The position numbers were made by a program, and so were the translations under genes. A stretch of 17,619 nucleotides of DNA from an uncultured Candidatus Altimarinota bacterium (GTDB taxonomy: Bacteria; Patescibacteriota; Gracilibacteria; BD1-5; UBA2023): positions 1 to 17,619 of the forward strand of contig CALHQS010000020.1 of assembly GCA_938036655.1 (NCBI GenBank), written 5' to 3'. Of the stretch, positions 8,215 to 15,815 are shown in pieces. Under the pieces are notes generated by a model. That model saw only the letters and a program-made list of their open reading frames with translations. It searched no databases and was not told the DNA's origin. Each line of letters begins with the position of its first letter. The stretch's first letter is position 1.

Positions 8215-8341
8215 AAAAAATTAAAAATCTTCGGCAGTATATTGATTTTTTTCAAAAACGCAAAAAAACTCTTGAGAAAAGTTGATTTTTTTTTGTTTTT
8301 CGTTACTCTATAGCGAAAGAATTTTATTTCTCTTGATTTTT

Positions 8342-9466
8342 ATGCGATTTCGAATCAAAACGGATATTTTCCGAAAAGCCATTGATGCAGCCAGTCGAGC
8401 TGCGAGCACTTCCAATCTTTCGCCAATTCTTGAAAATATCATGATTGATGCAGGATACGAGGAAGTTACTTTTACGGGAAATAATTTGGAAATGTCGATT
8501 GAATATAGCGTTAAGGAAGGTGTCGAGGTGGAAAATCCTGGAAGATTTACACTTTCGGCAAAATTTTTGCTTTCCTATGTGTCACTTGTACAAGATCCTG
8601 AAATTACACTTGACTATGAAGGTGGCGGGGCTGCGTCAATTATTACAAATGGTGGCCGAACCAAGCTTCATGGAATGGATCCAGAAAAATTCCCAAGCAT
8701 CCCAATGATTGCGGAAGAAAATCCAATTATTTTGAATGTAGAAGATTTTCGTGGTGCAATTGATAAAACTATTTTTTCTGCTGCCGAGGGCAATGTTCGT
8801 CCGATGCTTGCGGGAATTTATATGAATGCAACAGGAGAAAAATTGATTTTTGCTTCAACAGACAGTTTCCGTTTGTCGGATTATTCTTTGGTGCCAAAAA
8901 ATCCAATTTCACATCCACCAATTATTATTCCAAAGCGCACAGCACTCGAATTGTCGCATTTGATGAACGCAGAAAATATCAAAGAAGTTGAAATTTTTAC
9001 GCAAGAATCGCAAATTTTGATTCATATTGGAGCTGTAAAAATGACTTCTCGCCTGCTTTCTGGAAAATTTCCTGAATATAGCGCTTTTTTTCCAAAAGAA
9101 TTTCAAACAAAAAGCACGGTTTTGCGTACAGAATTTATCAATGCCCTCAAACAAGTTGATTTGGTAGCGCAAAAAAATAATCACAATGTACGCATTCGTT
9201 CTCTTGTTGAAGGGAAAATTGAAATTTTCACGGGCGACACAGATATGGGAACAAGTAATCGCATGATTTCTGGAACAGTAGAATGAAAAGATGATACCGT
9301 TGGAATTAACAGCACTTATTTACTTGCTGTGTTGAATGTGATTCGCGACGACTATGTGAGTTTTGAATACAAAAATCCTCTCTCCCCTATCGTGATTCGC
9401 GGCGTTGCTACCGAAAATTCTTCCACTCAAGAATATCGCCATCTTATTATGCCTCTCAAAATTTAA
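8342..9466 (+). CDS. dnaN: DNA polymerase III beta sliding clamp (one UGA-Gly)
   Basis: 374 residues, the usual clamp length. The protein begins MRFRIKTDIFRKAIDAASRA and ends HLIMPLKI, matching the conserved C-terminus of the clamp (compare VMPMRL). Three repeated clamp domains of about 120 residues are recognisable, including the SRLLSGKFPEYSAFFP segment of domain 3. TGA at 9284-9286 (codon 315, in SGTVE-G-KDDTVGINSTYLL) is read as Gly; with the standard code the last 60 residues, including much of domain 3, would be lost. ATG at 8342 is preferred over 8282 because it matches the family N-terminus. dnaA is not adjacent. pheS follows after 3 bases. Confidence 0.95.
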
Positions 9467-9469
9467 TTT

Positions 9470-10495
9470 ATGAAAACGGAATTACAAAATCTTGAAAAAA
9501 GTGCCCTTGAAGGGCTTGAAAATGTGACTTCTGAAAACGAACTCATTGATTACAAAAATACGATTCTCGGAAAAAATGGCTCACTCACACACATTTTGAA
9601 GGGTCTAAAAAATCTTTCTGGTGAGGAACGTTCTGAAATTGGAACCCTCGCTAACACGCTTCGTGATCGTCTCAATCTCGCTTTTGATGAAAAAAAAGAA
9701 CAAATCAAGCAAATCAAAGTTGCTGAAAAAATTGAGCAAGAATATGAGGATGTGACAGCGCCTGCACCCGTTTTTAATGGAAGCCTTCATCCGATTACTA
9801 TTATCCAAAAAGAGGTTGAGGATAGTTTTTTGCGAATGGGATTTGATATTTATCAATCAAGCGATCTCACGACAGAATATCTCAATTTTGATGCGGTAAA
9901 CGTCCCCAAAACACATCCAGCTCGTGATATGCAGGATACTTTTTGGCTTGAAGGAAACGGAAATGTTTTGGCAACGCAGACTTCATGTATGCAAAATCTT
10001 ATTTTCCGAAATAAAAAAGCCCCAATTCGTGCTATTATTCCAGGTCGAGTATTCCGCAATGAAGATGTGGATGCAACACACGATAATACATTTTATCAGG
10101 TGGAAGGTGTTGTAGTAGATGAAAACATTAGTCTTGGAAATTTGAAATATACCATTACAACTATGCTTTCTGATTTGTTTGGAAAAGAAGTAAAAATCCG
10201 TATGCGTCCAGGATATTTTCCATTTGTGGAGCCTGGAATGGAAGTAGATTTTTCTTGTCCATTCTGTGGCGGGCATGATAAAAATTGTCGCGTTTGTAAA
10301 GGTTCTGGTTGGATCGAATTTATGGGGGCAGGATTGATTCATCCGCACGTTCTTGAGGAGGGAGGTATTGATCCAAAAAAATACTCTGGTTTTGCCTTTG
10401 GATTCGGACTTAATCGTCTTGTTATGATCAAATATGGAATTCCAGATATGCGATATTTCATGCACGCAGATATTCGTTTCTTGAAACAATTTTAA
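9470..10495 (+). CDS. pheS: Phenylalanyl-tRNA synthetase alpha subunit
   Basis: Class II synthetase catalytic subunit, 341 residues. An N-terminal coiled coil (about 1-95) is followed by the catalytic domain with motif 2 (FRNEDVDATHDNTFYQVEG, about 195-213) and motif 3 (GFGLNRLVMIKYGIPDMR). An insert with four cysteines (C263, C266, C273, C276, in SCPFCGGHDKNCRVCKGSGW) looks like a structural zinc site, as in many bacterial PheS. ATG is 3 bases after the dnaN stop, so the two are likely cotranscribed. The partner pheT does not follow; a terminator does. No UGA codons. Confidence 0.96.
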   Translation: MKTELQNLEKSALEGLENVTSENELIDYKNTILGKNGSLTHILKGLKNLSGEERSEIGTLANTLRDRLNLAFDEKKEQIKQIKVAEKIEQEYEDVTAPAPVFNGSLHPITIIQKEVEDSFLRMGFDIYQSSDLTTEYLNFDAVNVPKTHPARDMQDTFWLEGNGNVLATQTSCMQNLIFRNKKAPIRAIIPGRVFRNEDVDATHDNTFYQVEGVVVDENISLGNLKYTITTMLSDLFGKEVKIRMRPGYFPFVEPGMEVDFSCPFCGGHDKNCRVCKGSGWIEFMGAGLIHPHVLEEGGIDPKKYSGFAFGFGLNRLVMIKYGIPDMRYFMHADIRFLKQF

Positions 10496-10502
10496 TAAAA
10501 AT

Positions 10503-10534
10503 GAGCAGTTATCAAATGATAATTGTTCTTTTTT
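10503..10534 (+). terminator. Terminator after dnaN-pheS
   Basis: GAGCAGTTATCA (10503-10514) pairs with TGATAATTGTTC (10517-10528) through 12 pairs, two of them G-U. The innermost pairs must open to form the loop. Six T follow (10529-10534). The left arm belongs to a 21-base sequence found again inside the gene at 12871-14061. Confidence 0.7.
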
Positions 10535-10543
10535 ATAGTTTTC

Positions 10544-10549
10544 TATAAT
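10544..10549 (+). promoter_or_regulatory. Predicted -10 box giving a leaderless mRNA for the M16-like gene
   Basis: Perfect TATAAT ends 4 bases before the ATG at 10554. TTGTTC at 10523-10528 is a poor -35 with a 15-base spacer, inside the pheS terminator. Confidence 0.4.
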
Positions 10550-10553
10550 TTTT

Positions 10554-11426
10554 ATGACAATAATTATTATTCCAACACCTCCTGATATCAAAAACTCGGA
10601 ATATTCTGCCCACATCATTGAGCATGAAAAATTATCAGTTTTTCATCCGAACGAAAATGCTTTTCTCTGGAAAAATGTGAATGGCTATACCTACACGACA
10701 TATACAGAATATCACCTTCCAAATAACAATAAAATTTTTCAAAAAAAATTCATCAATCACCTTCTCTGACCGCTTGATAAAAATGTTTTTGAAAAAGAAA
10801 AAGTTCGCATTCAGGACGAATTATCAGACAAATGATTTTATAAAAAGGCGCTCGAATTTTTTGGGAAAAAATATTTTAACACCAAATATTCGTATGGAAA
10901 TGTCGAGAAAATTTCTTTTGAGGAATGCAAGAAATATCAAGAAAAATATTACACAAAGGAAAATATCTTAATTCTTGACGAAAAATCTCCGATTTTCGAA
11001 AAAGAACTCAGTATTTTTCCTGACTTTTCGGTGCATTCAGACAAAATTTCATACTATAATTTTATCACTCTGACAACCAAACCAACGCCCGAAAATTTTT
11101 TTATTGTAGAAATGCTGGAAAGTTTTCTCAATGTTATCGTTGCAAAAGAACAAACCATATATACTCCGCGCGATGTTGTGAGTGGCTACAATTCAGAAAT
11201 TCTTTGGCTCATTATCGAGAAAAATATGCTTCCTTGGATCAAAAATATTTCCAAAAAAGAAATTTCTTTTTTCATTCAATCTGAGAGAAATTTCAAAAAT
11301 AATTTTATTGATGCCAATGTAGCAAGCATGTGTTTTTTTCAAAAAATATTATCTCATTCACAAAAAACTTTTATCCTGAATCATTTTGAAGAAATTTTTT
11401 CTCATATTTTCGAGGAAATCTCATAA
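10554..11426 (+). CDS. M16 (pitrilysin/insulinase)-like zinc peptidase, short form (two UGA-Gly)
   Basis: One 290-residue frame crossing TGA at 10767-10769 (codon 72) and 10833-10835 (codon 94), ending in TAA. The inverted zinc motif HIIEH (H20, E23, H24) near the N-terminus, then NVNGYTYTTYTEYHLP, then GPLDKNVFEKEKVRIQDEL, follow the order of M16 peptidases (HxxEH, the N-A-x-T strand, the conserved E-K/R-x-x-V helix that supplies the third ligand). KYFNTKYSYGNVEKISFEECKKYQEKYYTKENILIL matches the later 'pyg...i..f...yY.p.N' region. The HxxEH to Glu distance (about 58 to 65 residues) is shorter than the usual 75 or so. The C-terminal part is diverged and only one half-domain set is present, so activity is uncertain. 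Codons split by UGA give family-like Gly residues. Confidence 0.62.
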
Positions 11427-11499
11427 CAACAAGTAAAATTGAATATATTTTTTGTTCAAAAAAACAAGATACTCCGATAATAAAGGAAAAATAACAAAA

Positions 11500-11516
11500 T
11501 CCCTTATTTTAAGGGA
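11500..11516. terminator. Hairpin in the gap downstream of the M16-like gene
   Basis: TCCCTTA, loop TTT, TAAGGGA form a perfect 7-bp stem. A T-rich run follows only on the minus strand, where no gene ends, so its role as a plus-strand terminator is uncertain. The rest of the 219-base gap 11427-11645 holds only the promoter at 11597. Confidence 0.4.
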
Positions 11517-11596
11517 ACAAAACGGAAAATCGTCTTTATTCTTTACGAAAAAATTTTAAAAAAGCGCGATAAAAACTCGCAAGAATCCTTTGATAT

Positions 11597-11625
11597 TTGC
11601 ACATTTTTGATTTTTCTGCTATAAT
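11597..11625 (+). promoter_or_regulatory. Strong predicted promoter of the AAA/DUF4143-like gene
   Basis: TTGCAC at 11597-11602, 17-base spacer, perfect TATAAT at 11620-11625 with an extended TG-C upstream (11617-11619). ATG is at 11646, a leader of about 13 bases. Confidence 0.65.
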
Positions 11626-11645
11626 AAGCAAAATAAGATTTTACT

Positions 11646-12806
11646 ATGTTCCCTTCTCAGCAAGAACTTGTGAGTAATTTTGCAGTATTTTTGGAAGAAA
11701 ATCCTGATGCAAATATTGCTCTAAAATGAAATTTTTGAACAAATAACAATTGATTTTTGTACGAAATTGAGAAAATCGATTTTTTGTTGCAAAAAAATAA
11801 TCTCACTATTACATCGTTTGAAAAGAAGAAAATTCTCGCAACACTCAAGAAAAATGAACATCAAACATTTGATTATATTATTTTTCATACAGAAATTTTT
11901 GATTTTTACGAAATCATCGATTTGCTTGATAAATACGCCATTGTTGGGAAAATTATTTTCACAACGCGTGATTTTCATGGAGAATCGGATATCGCCACTT
12001 TTGAGATTCCGGAAATTTCTTTTCGCGAATATGCAGAGCATTTTGATGAAAAAATCGCGATTGGAGAAATTTTGAAAGGAAATTCGAATCTTGAAATCAT
12101 CGAATGATTGGCGCATCAATACCTAGAAAGCGGAAGTTTTTTGGAAAATATTGAAAACTCGGAAAACGTAATTCCTGGTTTTACAGAAAAAATCCAGATG
12201 ATGAGCGAGGAATTATTTGAAAAAGAACGCGGCGATTTTCAGAATTTTATCGGAAGTATCGCCATGAATGTGAGCACGCTTTTTAAGGAAGATTATATTG
12301 CTAAAAGCATGAATCTTTCTCGCAGAAAAATTCGAAAATATACAGAATTATTGCTCAAATACGACATTATTCGCATGATTGAACCATTTGGTGAGGATCC
12401 TGAAAAAGAGCTTTCACGACATTCCAAAATATATTTTAGCGATTTATCATACTATCGCGGCGCAATGGGCCAAACTTATGGTCTTGGAAACTCCAAAACC
12501 TCGATGATGGAAAATTTTATTTTCCTCGAACTTTCACGAAAACTAAAAGACACGCACGATATCTTTTTTTGGAAGAAAAAATCTGGAACAGAAATTGCTT
12601 TTGTTCTCAAAAATCGTGAAAATAATAAACTCACTCCGATTGAAGTTGGTTTTTCAAGCCCACGAAATATTTCACAAACAATGAAGAGTTTTTATGATTC
12701 TTATGGGACGCGCGTGGAATATGGAATGTTCCTCAATGAAGGCAAAATTTTCACCAGCGAATTTGGTGGAAAAAGTTTTCTCACGCTTCCATTTTACACA
12801 ATTTAA
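11646..12806 (+). CDS. Degenerate AAA-ATPase with DUF4143-type C-terminal domain (four UGA-Gly)
   Basis: 386 residues in one frame from ATG at 11646 to TAA. TGA codons at 11727, 11736, 11751 and 12105 encode residues 28, 31, 36 and 154. The protein aligns in order with the common ATPase plus DUF4143 family: N-terminal helix, P-loop position, Walker B strand, ISFREYAEHF (compare LSF-x-EY), winged helix (YIAKSMNLSRRKIRKYTELL), IIRMIEPF, KIYFSDLSYY, then MMENFIFLEL and TEIAFVL...TPIEV of the C-terminal nuclease-like fold. The active sites are ruined. Where GxxxxGKT should be there is KGNFGTNNNGFL without Lys. Walker B reads IIFHTEI with Asp replaced. The nuclease-like Asp and Lys (E-x-D-F, E-V-K) are A and G. 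Likely a pseudo-ATPase retained for binding. Its function is unknown. Confidence 0.72.
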
Positions 12807-12823
12807 AAAAATCTCTTTACAAA

Positions 12824-12862
12824 CCCTCAGAAAAGTGTATTCTGAGGGTGTTTTATTATTTT
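12824..12862 (+). terminator. Terminator after the AAA/DUF4143-like gene
   Basis: CCCTCAGAA (12824-12832), loop AAGTGTA, TTCTGAGGG (12840-12848) give a perfect 9-bp stem followed by TGTTTTATTATTTT. A possible promoter for the next gene (TTTACA 12816-12821, 16 bases, TATTCT 12838-12843) overlaps the hairpin. Confidence 0.85.
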
Positions 12863-12870
12863 TAGAGCGT

Positions 12871-14061
12871 ATGAATCTTGTCATCATGGCAGCGGGCGAA
12901 GGCTCCAGAATGCGACCACTCACGGATACCACCCCAAAACCACTTCTCAAAATCTGCGGAAAAACCCTTATTGAACACAATATTGATCCAATTATTCATC
13001 TTTTTGATGAAATTTTTATCATTGTAAAATACAAAAAAGAACAATTTAGTGAATATTTTGGTGATAATTTTTTGGGTAAAAAAATTCATTATATTGATCA
13101 AATCGAGCAAGCTGGAACCGGTGCAGCCATTTTATCGCTTAATGGGAAAATTTCTGGAGATTTTATCGTTCTCTCGGGTGATGACCTCTATGATGCGGCT
13201 GATATCCAGAAACTCTCACTTCACCAAGACTTCGCATCACTTTGTAAATCGGTAGAAAACCCTCAGGATTTTGGCGTTTTTCAGGTTGATGATACAGGAA
13301 AAGTGATTAAAATTATTGAGAAACCAAGAGAAAATATTTATGGAAACCTGGTGAGTATTGGGATTCATAAATTTGATGATACAATTTTTGATGATTTGAA
13401 AAAAATTCCGCTCTCCCCTCGTGGAGAATTGGAAATTACGGATTTGATTGATCTTTATATTCAGCAAGAAAAATATCATGCGGTAGAAGCCATGGGACGA
13501 TGGACAACAATTGGATATCCGTGGGATATGCTCAAAGGAACGGATGTAATTGTCGGGGATTTCTCAGAAAATATCGATAAATGAGCAATTATTGAACCAA
13601 ATGTAACAATTCGCGGAAATATTTTTATTGAAAAATGAGCAGTTATCAAATCTGGAACTTATATTGAAGGGAATGTATATATTGGAGAAAATGCGATTAT
13701 TGGGCCAAATGCCTATATTCGTGGGAATTCTACTATTGAAAAAAAGTCAAAAATTGGTGCTTTTGTTGAATTAAAAGCGAGTTATGTGGGTAAAAATACA
13801 AATATTCCGCATCTATCTTATATTGGCGATAGCGTTATTGGAAATTTCGTAAATCTTGGCTGAGGAACAAAAGTTGCAAATCTTCGTCACGATGAAAAAA
13901 ATATTCGCGCGATGAATAAAGGAAAACTCATGGATACTGGGCGCCGAAAGCTGGGGGCAATTATTGGTGATGGAACGCACACTAGCATCAACACCCTTAT
14001 TTATCCAGGGCGTGTATTAGGAACAAATTCCACTACCCTTCCTGGTGAAATTATCAAATAA
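12871..14061 (+). CDS. GlmU-like sugar-1-phosphate nucleotidyltransferase with hexapeptide acyltransferase domain (three UGA-Gly)
   Basis: 396 residues. The N-terminal domain is a sugar nucleotidyltransferase: MAAGEGSRMRPLTDTTPKPL (about 6-25), QAGTGAAI (80-87), metal-binding GDD at 103-105, and IIEKPREN. From about residue 235 it is a left-handed beta helix of hexapeptide repeats (GNVYIGENAIIGPNAYI and similar), ending with NLGGGTKVAN and GAIIGDGTHTSINT. These match the acetyltransferase end of GlmU. TGA at 13582, 13636 and 13861 (codons 238, 256, 331) fall in the repeats; codon 331 is the middle Gly of NLGGGT, where GlmU has NIGAGT. The length and order resemble the archaeal bifunctional type. 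Likely makes an activated sugar (UDP-GlcNAc or dTDP-glucose) for the envelope. ATG at 12871 is chosen because the family starts there. Confidence 0.88.
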
Positions 14062-14065
14062 ACGG

Positions 14066-14087
14066 ACAATTATAGTTAAATAATTGT
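14066..14087 (+). terminator. A/T-rich hairpin after the GlmU-like gene
   Basis: ACAATTAT, loop AGTTAA, ATAATTGT is a perfect 8-bp stem just after the TAA at 14061. There is no T-run after it, so termination would be weak. An A/T-rich stretch with TATAAT at 14109-14114 follows. Confidence 0.35.
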
Positions 14088-14112
14088 ACAAATATATAAA
14101 TAAAATAATATA

Positions 14113-14946
14113 ATGTTTTGAATTCTGAATTTTTTATTGTGCCTTTCATCGATGCATTGTTCTCAAAATTTTTATTCACACACAAGGCACAACCCGCAAA
14201 TCACAATACAACAACCAATTACCAAAACAGAACCTTCTCAAAAATGCTTCAAAAATCCCACAATTAAGGTATTTATGTATCATTATGTTCGCGAAGATGA
14301 TCCTCATGACGCACCTGTGACACACTCACTTTCTGTAACGCCGAAAAATTTTGATTCTCATATGAAAATTGTCTCCGAATTAGCAAAACAGAAAAAAATC
14401 AGCCTTATGAGTGGAGAAGATTTTGAAAAATCAATGAAAAATAATTGTTTCCCAGGTGAAAAAATTTGGCTTTTTACCGCAGATGATGGATGGATCGATA
14501 CTTTCACTGATTTGGCTCCCATTGCAGAAAAATACCAAATCCCCTTTATTTTTGGTATTATTTCGTCAAAAACCAACCATAGGGCGTTTGTAAATTCCGA
14601 GCAAATTAAACAACTTTCTGATAATTCTCTTTTCACGATTGCAAGCCATACAATGACCCATCAACCACTGAATCGTGTTTCTGAAAAAATTGAAAAAGCT
14701 GAAATTTGTCAATCTAAAAAAGATTTGGAAAAAATTGTGCAAAAACCGGTGAATTTATTTATTTATCCGATGGGGAAAATCGGAAAAAATAGTCAAAAAT
14801 TTCTCGAGGAATGTGGATATTCTCTGGCTTGGTCGACAAATTTTGGGAAAAATTTTGACTGGAATCATCCGAGTTTTTACGATATGAATCGCATTCGCGT
14901 CGATCACGATACAGGTACAAAATTTTTTGAAAATCATGCAAAATAA
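14113..14946 (+). CDS. Secreted polysaccharide deacetylase (carbohydrate esterase 4)
   Basis: Removes N-acetyl groups from envelope or peptidoglycan sugars. Motifs in order: VFMYHYV (about 53-59), TADDGW (the TFDDG metal and catalytic-base motif with Phe replaced by Ala; D124, D125), SHTMTH (metal His 179 and 183), and LFIYPMGKIG. The FMYHYV start and compact size resemble the PgaB/IcaB branch. The start is uncertain. ATG at 14113 gives 277 residues with a hydrophobic signal-like N-terminus (FGILNFLLCLSS) and requires TGA at 14119 as Gly. A TTG at 14137 or ATG at 14152 avoids this, and the TATAAT at 14109-14114 would fit those better. It lies 51 bases after the GlmU-like gene, so joint envelope work is plausible. 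Confidence 0.82.
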
Positions 14947-14948
14947 AT

Positions 14949-14975
14949 TTGCTTTTTCTAAAAAAATCATATAAT
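14949..14975 (+). promoter_or_regulatory. Predicted promoter of rplA
   Basis: Perfect TATAAT at 14970-14975 with a weak TTGCTT at 14949-14954 (15-base spacer). Transcription would start near 14982, 63 bases before the ATG. Confidence 0.5.
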
Positions 14976-14981
14976 ATTGGC

Positions 14982-15044
14982 GTCCATAAAATTGGGAGTT
15001 CTCACGAACGCTTGGACCACTTTATTTTTTATTTTTTATTTTCT
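14982..15044 (+). promoter_or_regulatory. Structured rplA leader, possible L1 autoregulatory site
   Basis: GTCCA (14982-14986) can pair with TGGAC (15013-15017). Inside it GTTC (14998-15001) pairs with GAAC (15006-15009), leaving an asymmetric internal loop with GGGA on one side. L1 is known to repress its own mRNA by binding a two-stem site with an asymmetric loop like its 23S target. Match to that site is inferred from shape only. A T-rich tract separates it from the ATG. Confidence 0.35.
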
Positions 15045-15743
15045 ATGGCAAAAGTTCACGGAAAAAAATTCAATCAGGCAGCAAGCCTTATTGAAAAAGG
15101 TCGTCTTTACACTCTTTCTGAAGCAGTTGATCTTCTCGAAAGAACAAATACTGTAAAATTTGACCCAACAATCGAAATTCACTTTAATTTGAATATCGAC
15201 CCTCGTCAGGCTGATCAGATCGTTCGTTCTACAATCTCACTTCCTCACGGAACTGGTAAAACTAAGAAAATCGGTGCCTTCACTGATCTTGGAAACGAAG
15301 CAGAATTGAAAGCAGCTGGTGTAACTGTTGCTGGTGCTGAAGATTTGATTGATTCTGTTGCTCAGGGACACATCGACTTTGATATCGCTATCGCGACTCC
15401 TGGAATGATGCGTAAAATGGGTAAAATTGCGAAAATCCTTGGACCAAAAGGTATCATGCCAAATCCAAAAGCTGGTACTGTTGGCGAAGACTTGATCGCG
15501 ATTGCTTCTGAAATCGCAAAAGGTCGTTTTGAATTTAAAAATGACAAACAAGGAAATGTTCACTCTATCGTTGGAAAACTTTCTTTCGGAAATGAAAAAC
15601 TTGCTGAAAATATCGCATTTTTCGTAAAAACTATGAAAGAATCTCGTCCTTCTGGTGTGAAAGGAAGCTCAAACTTCATTACAACTCTTTTCATTTGTAA
15701 TGCGATGGGACCAAGCATCCAACTTGATGTAAATTCTCTTTAA
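15045..15743 (+). CDS. rplA: Ribosomal protein L1
   Basis: Large-subunit protein of the L1 stalk, 232 residues, the normal length. Conserved segments: FDPTIEIHFNLNIDPRQADQ, ISLPHGTGK, IATPGMMRKMGKIAKILGPK, GIMPNPKAGTV and SSNFITTLFICNAMGPSIQLD at the end. ATG at 15045 is preferred over 14949, which would read through the promoter and leader. It stands alone here, without rplK before it or rplJ-rplL after it. No UGA codons, as expected of a highly expressed gene. Confidence 0.97.
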   Translation: MAKVHGKKFNQAASLIEKGRLYTLSEAVDLLERTNTVKFDPTIEIHFNLNIDPRQADQIVRSTISLPHGTGKTKKIGAFTDLGNEAELKAAGVTVAGAEDLIDSVAQGHIDFDIAIATPGMMRKMGKIAKILGPKGIMPNPKAGTVGEDLIAIASEIAKGRFEFKNDKQGNVHSIVGKLSFGNEKLAENIAFFVKTMKESRPSGVKGSSNFITTLFICNAMGPSIQLDVNSL

Positions 15744-15748
15744 AAAAT

Positions 15749-15769
15749 CAGCCGAAAGGCTGTTTTTTT
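15749..15769 (+). terminator. Terminator of rplA
   Basis: CAGCC, GAAA tetraloop, GGCTG followed by seven T, five bases after the stop codon. Confidence 0.9.
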
Positions 15770-15787
15770 ATTGGGTTTTAAAAGTTT

Positions 15788-15815
15788 AGAAAAAATAAAC
15801 CTCGATTTGAGGTTT
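15788..15815 (-). terminator. Terminator of the recR unit
   Basis: AAACCTC (15797-15803) and GAGGTTT (15809-15815) form a 7-bp stem with a 5-base loop. On the minus strand it follows the recR TAA (15816-15818) directly and is followed by ATTTTTTC. This position fits recR ending at TAA rather than at the earlier TGA. Confidence 0.75.

Noticed and set aside
8204..8341. Replication origin in the gap before dnaN
   Set aside because: No TTATCCACA-like DnaA boxes and no dnaA nearby; the 138 bases look like divergent promoters in A/T-rich DNA.
9983..10618. 211-residue open frame on the minus strand opposite pheS
   Set aside because: It overlaps the conserved PheS catalytic domain and the pheS terminator; no recognisable protein features.
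11721..12119. 132-residue minus-strand frame opposite the AAA/DUF4143-like gene
   Set aside because: The plus-strand reading across UGA matches a known domain order; the antisense frame does not.
12694..12870. Upstream extension of the GlmU-like gene to an ATG at 12694
   Set aside because: It would overlap the previous gene and run through its terminator; the family N-terminus begins at 12871.
14949..15044. N-terminal extension of L1
   Set aside because: It would include the promoter and structured leader, and L1 proteins begin at the MAKVHGKKF position.
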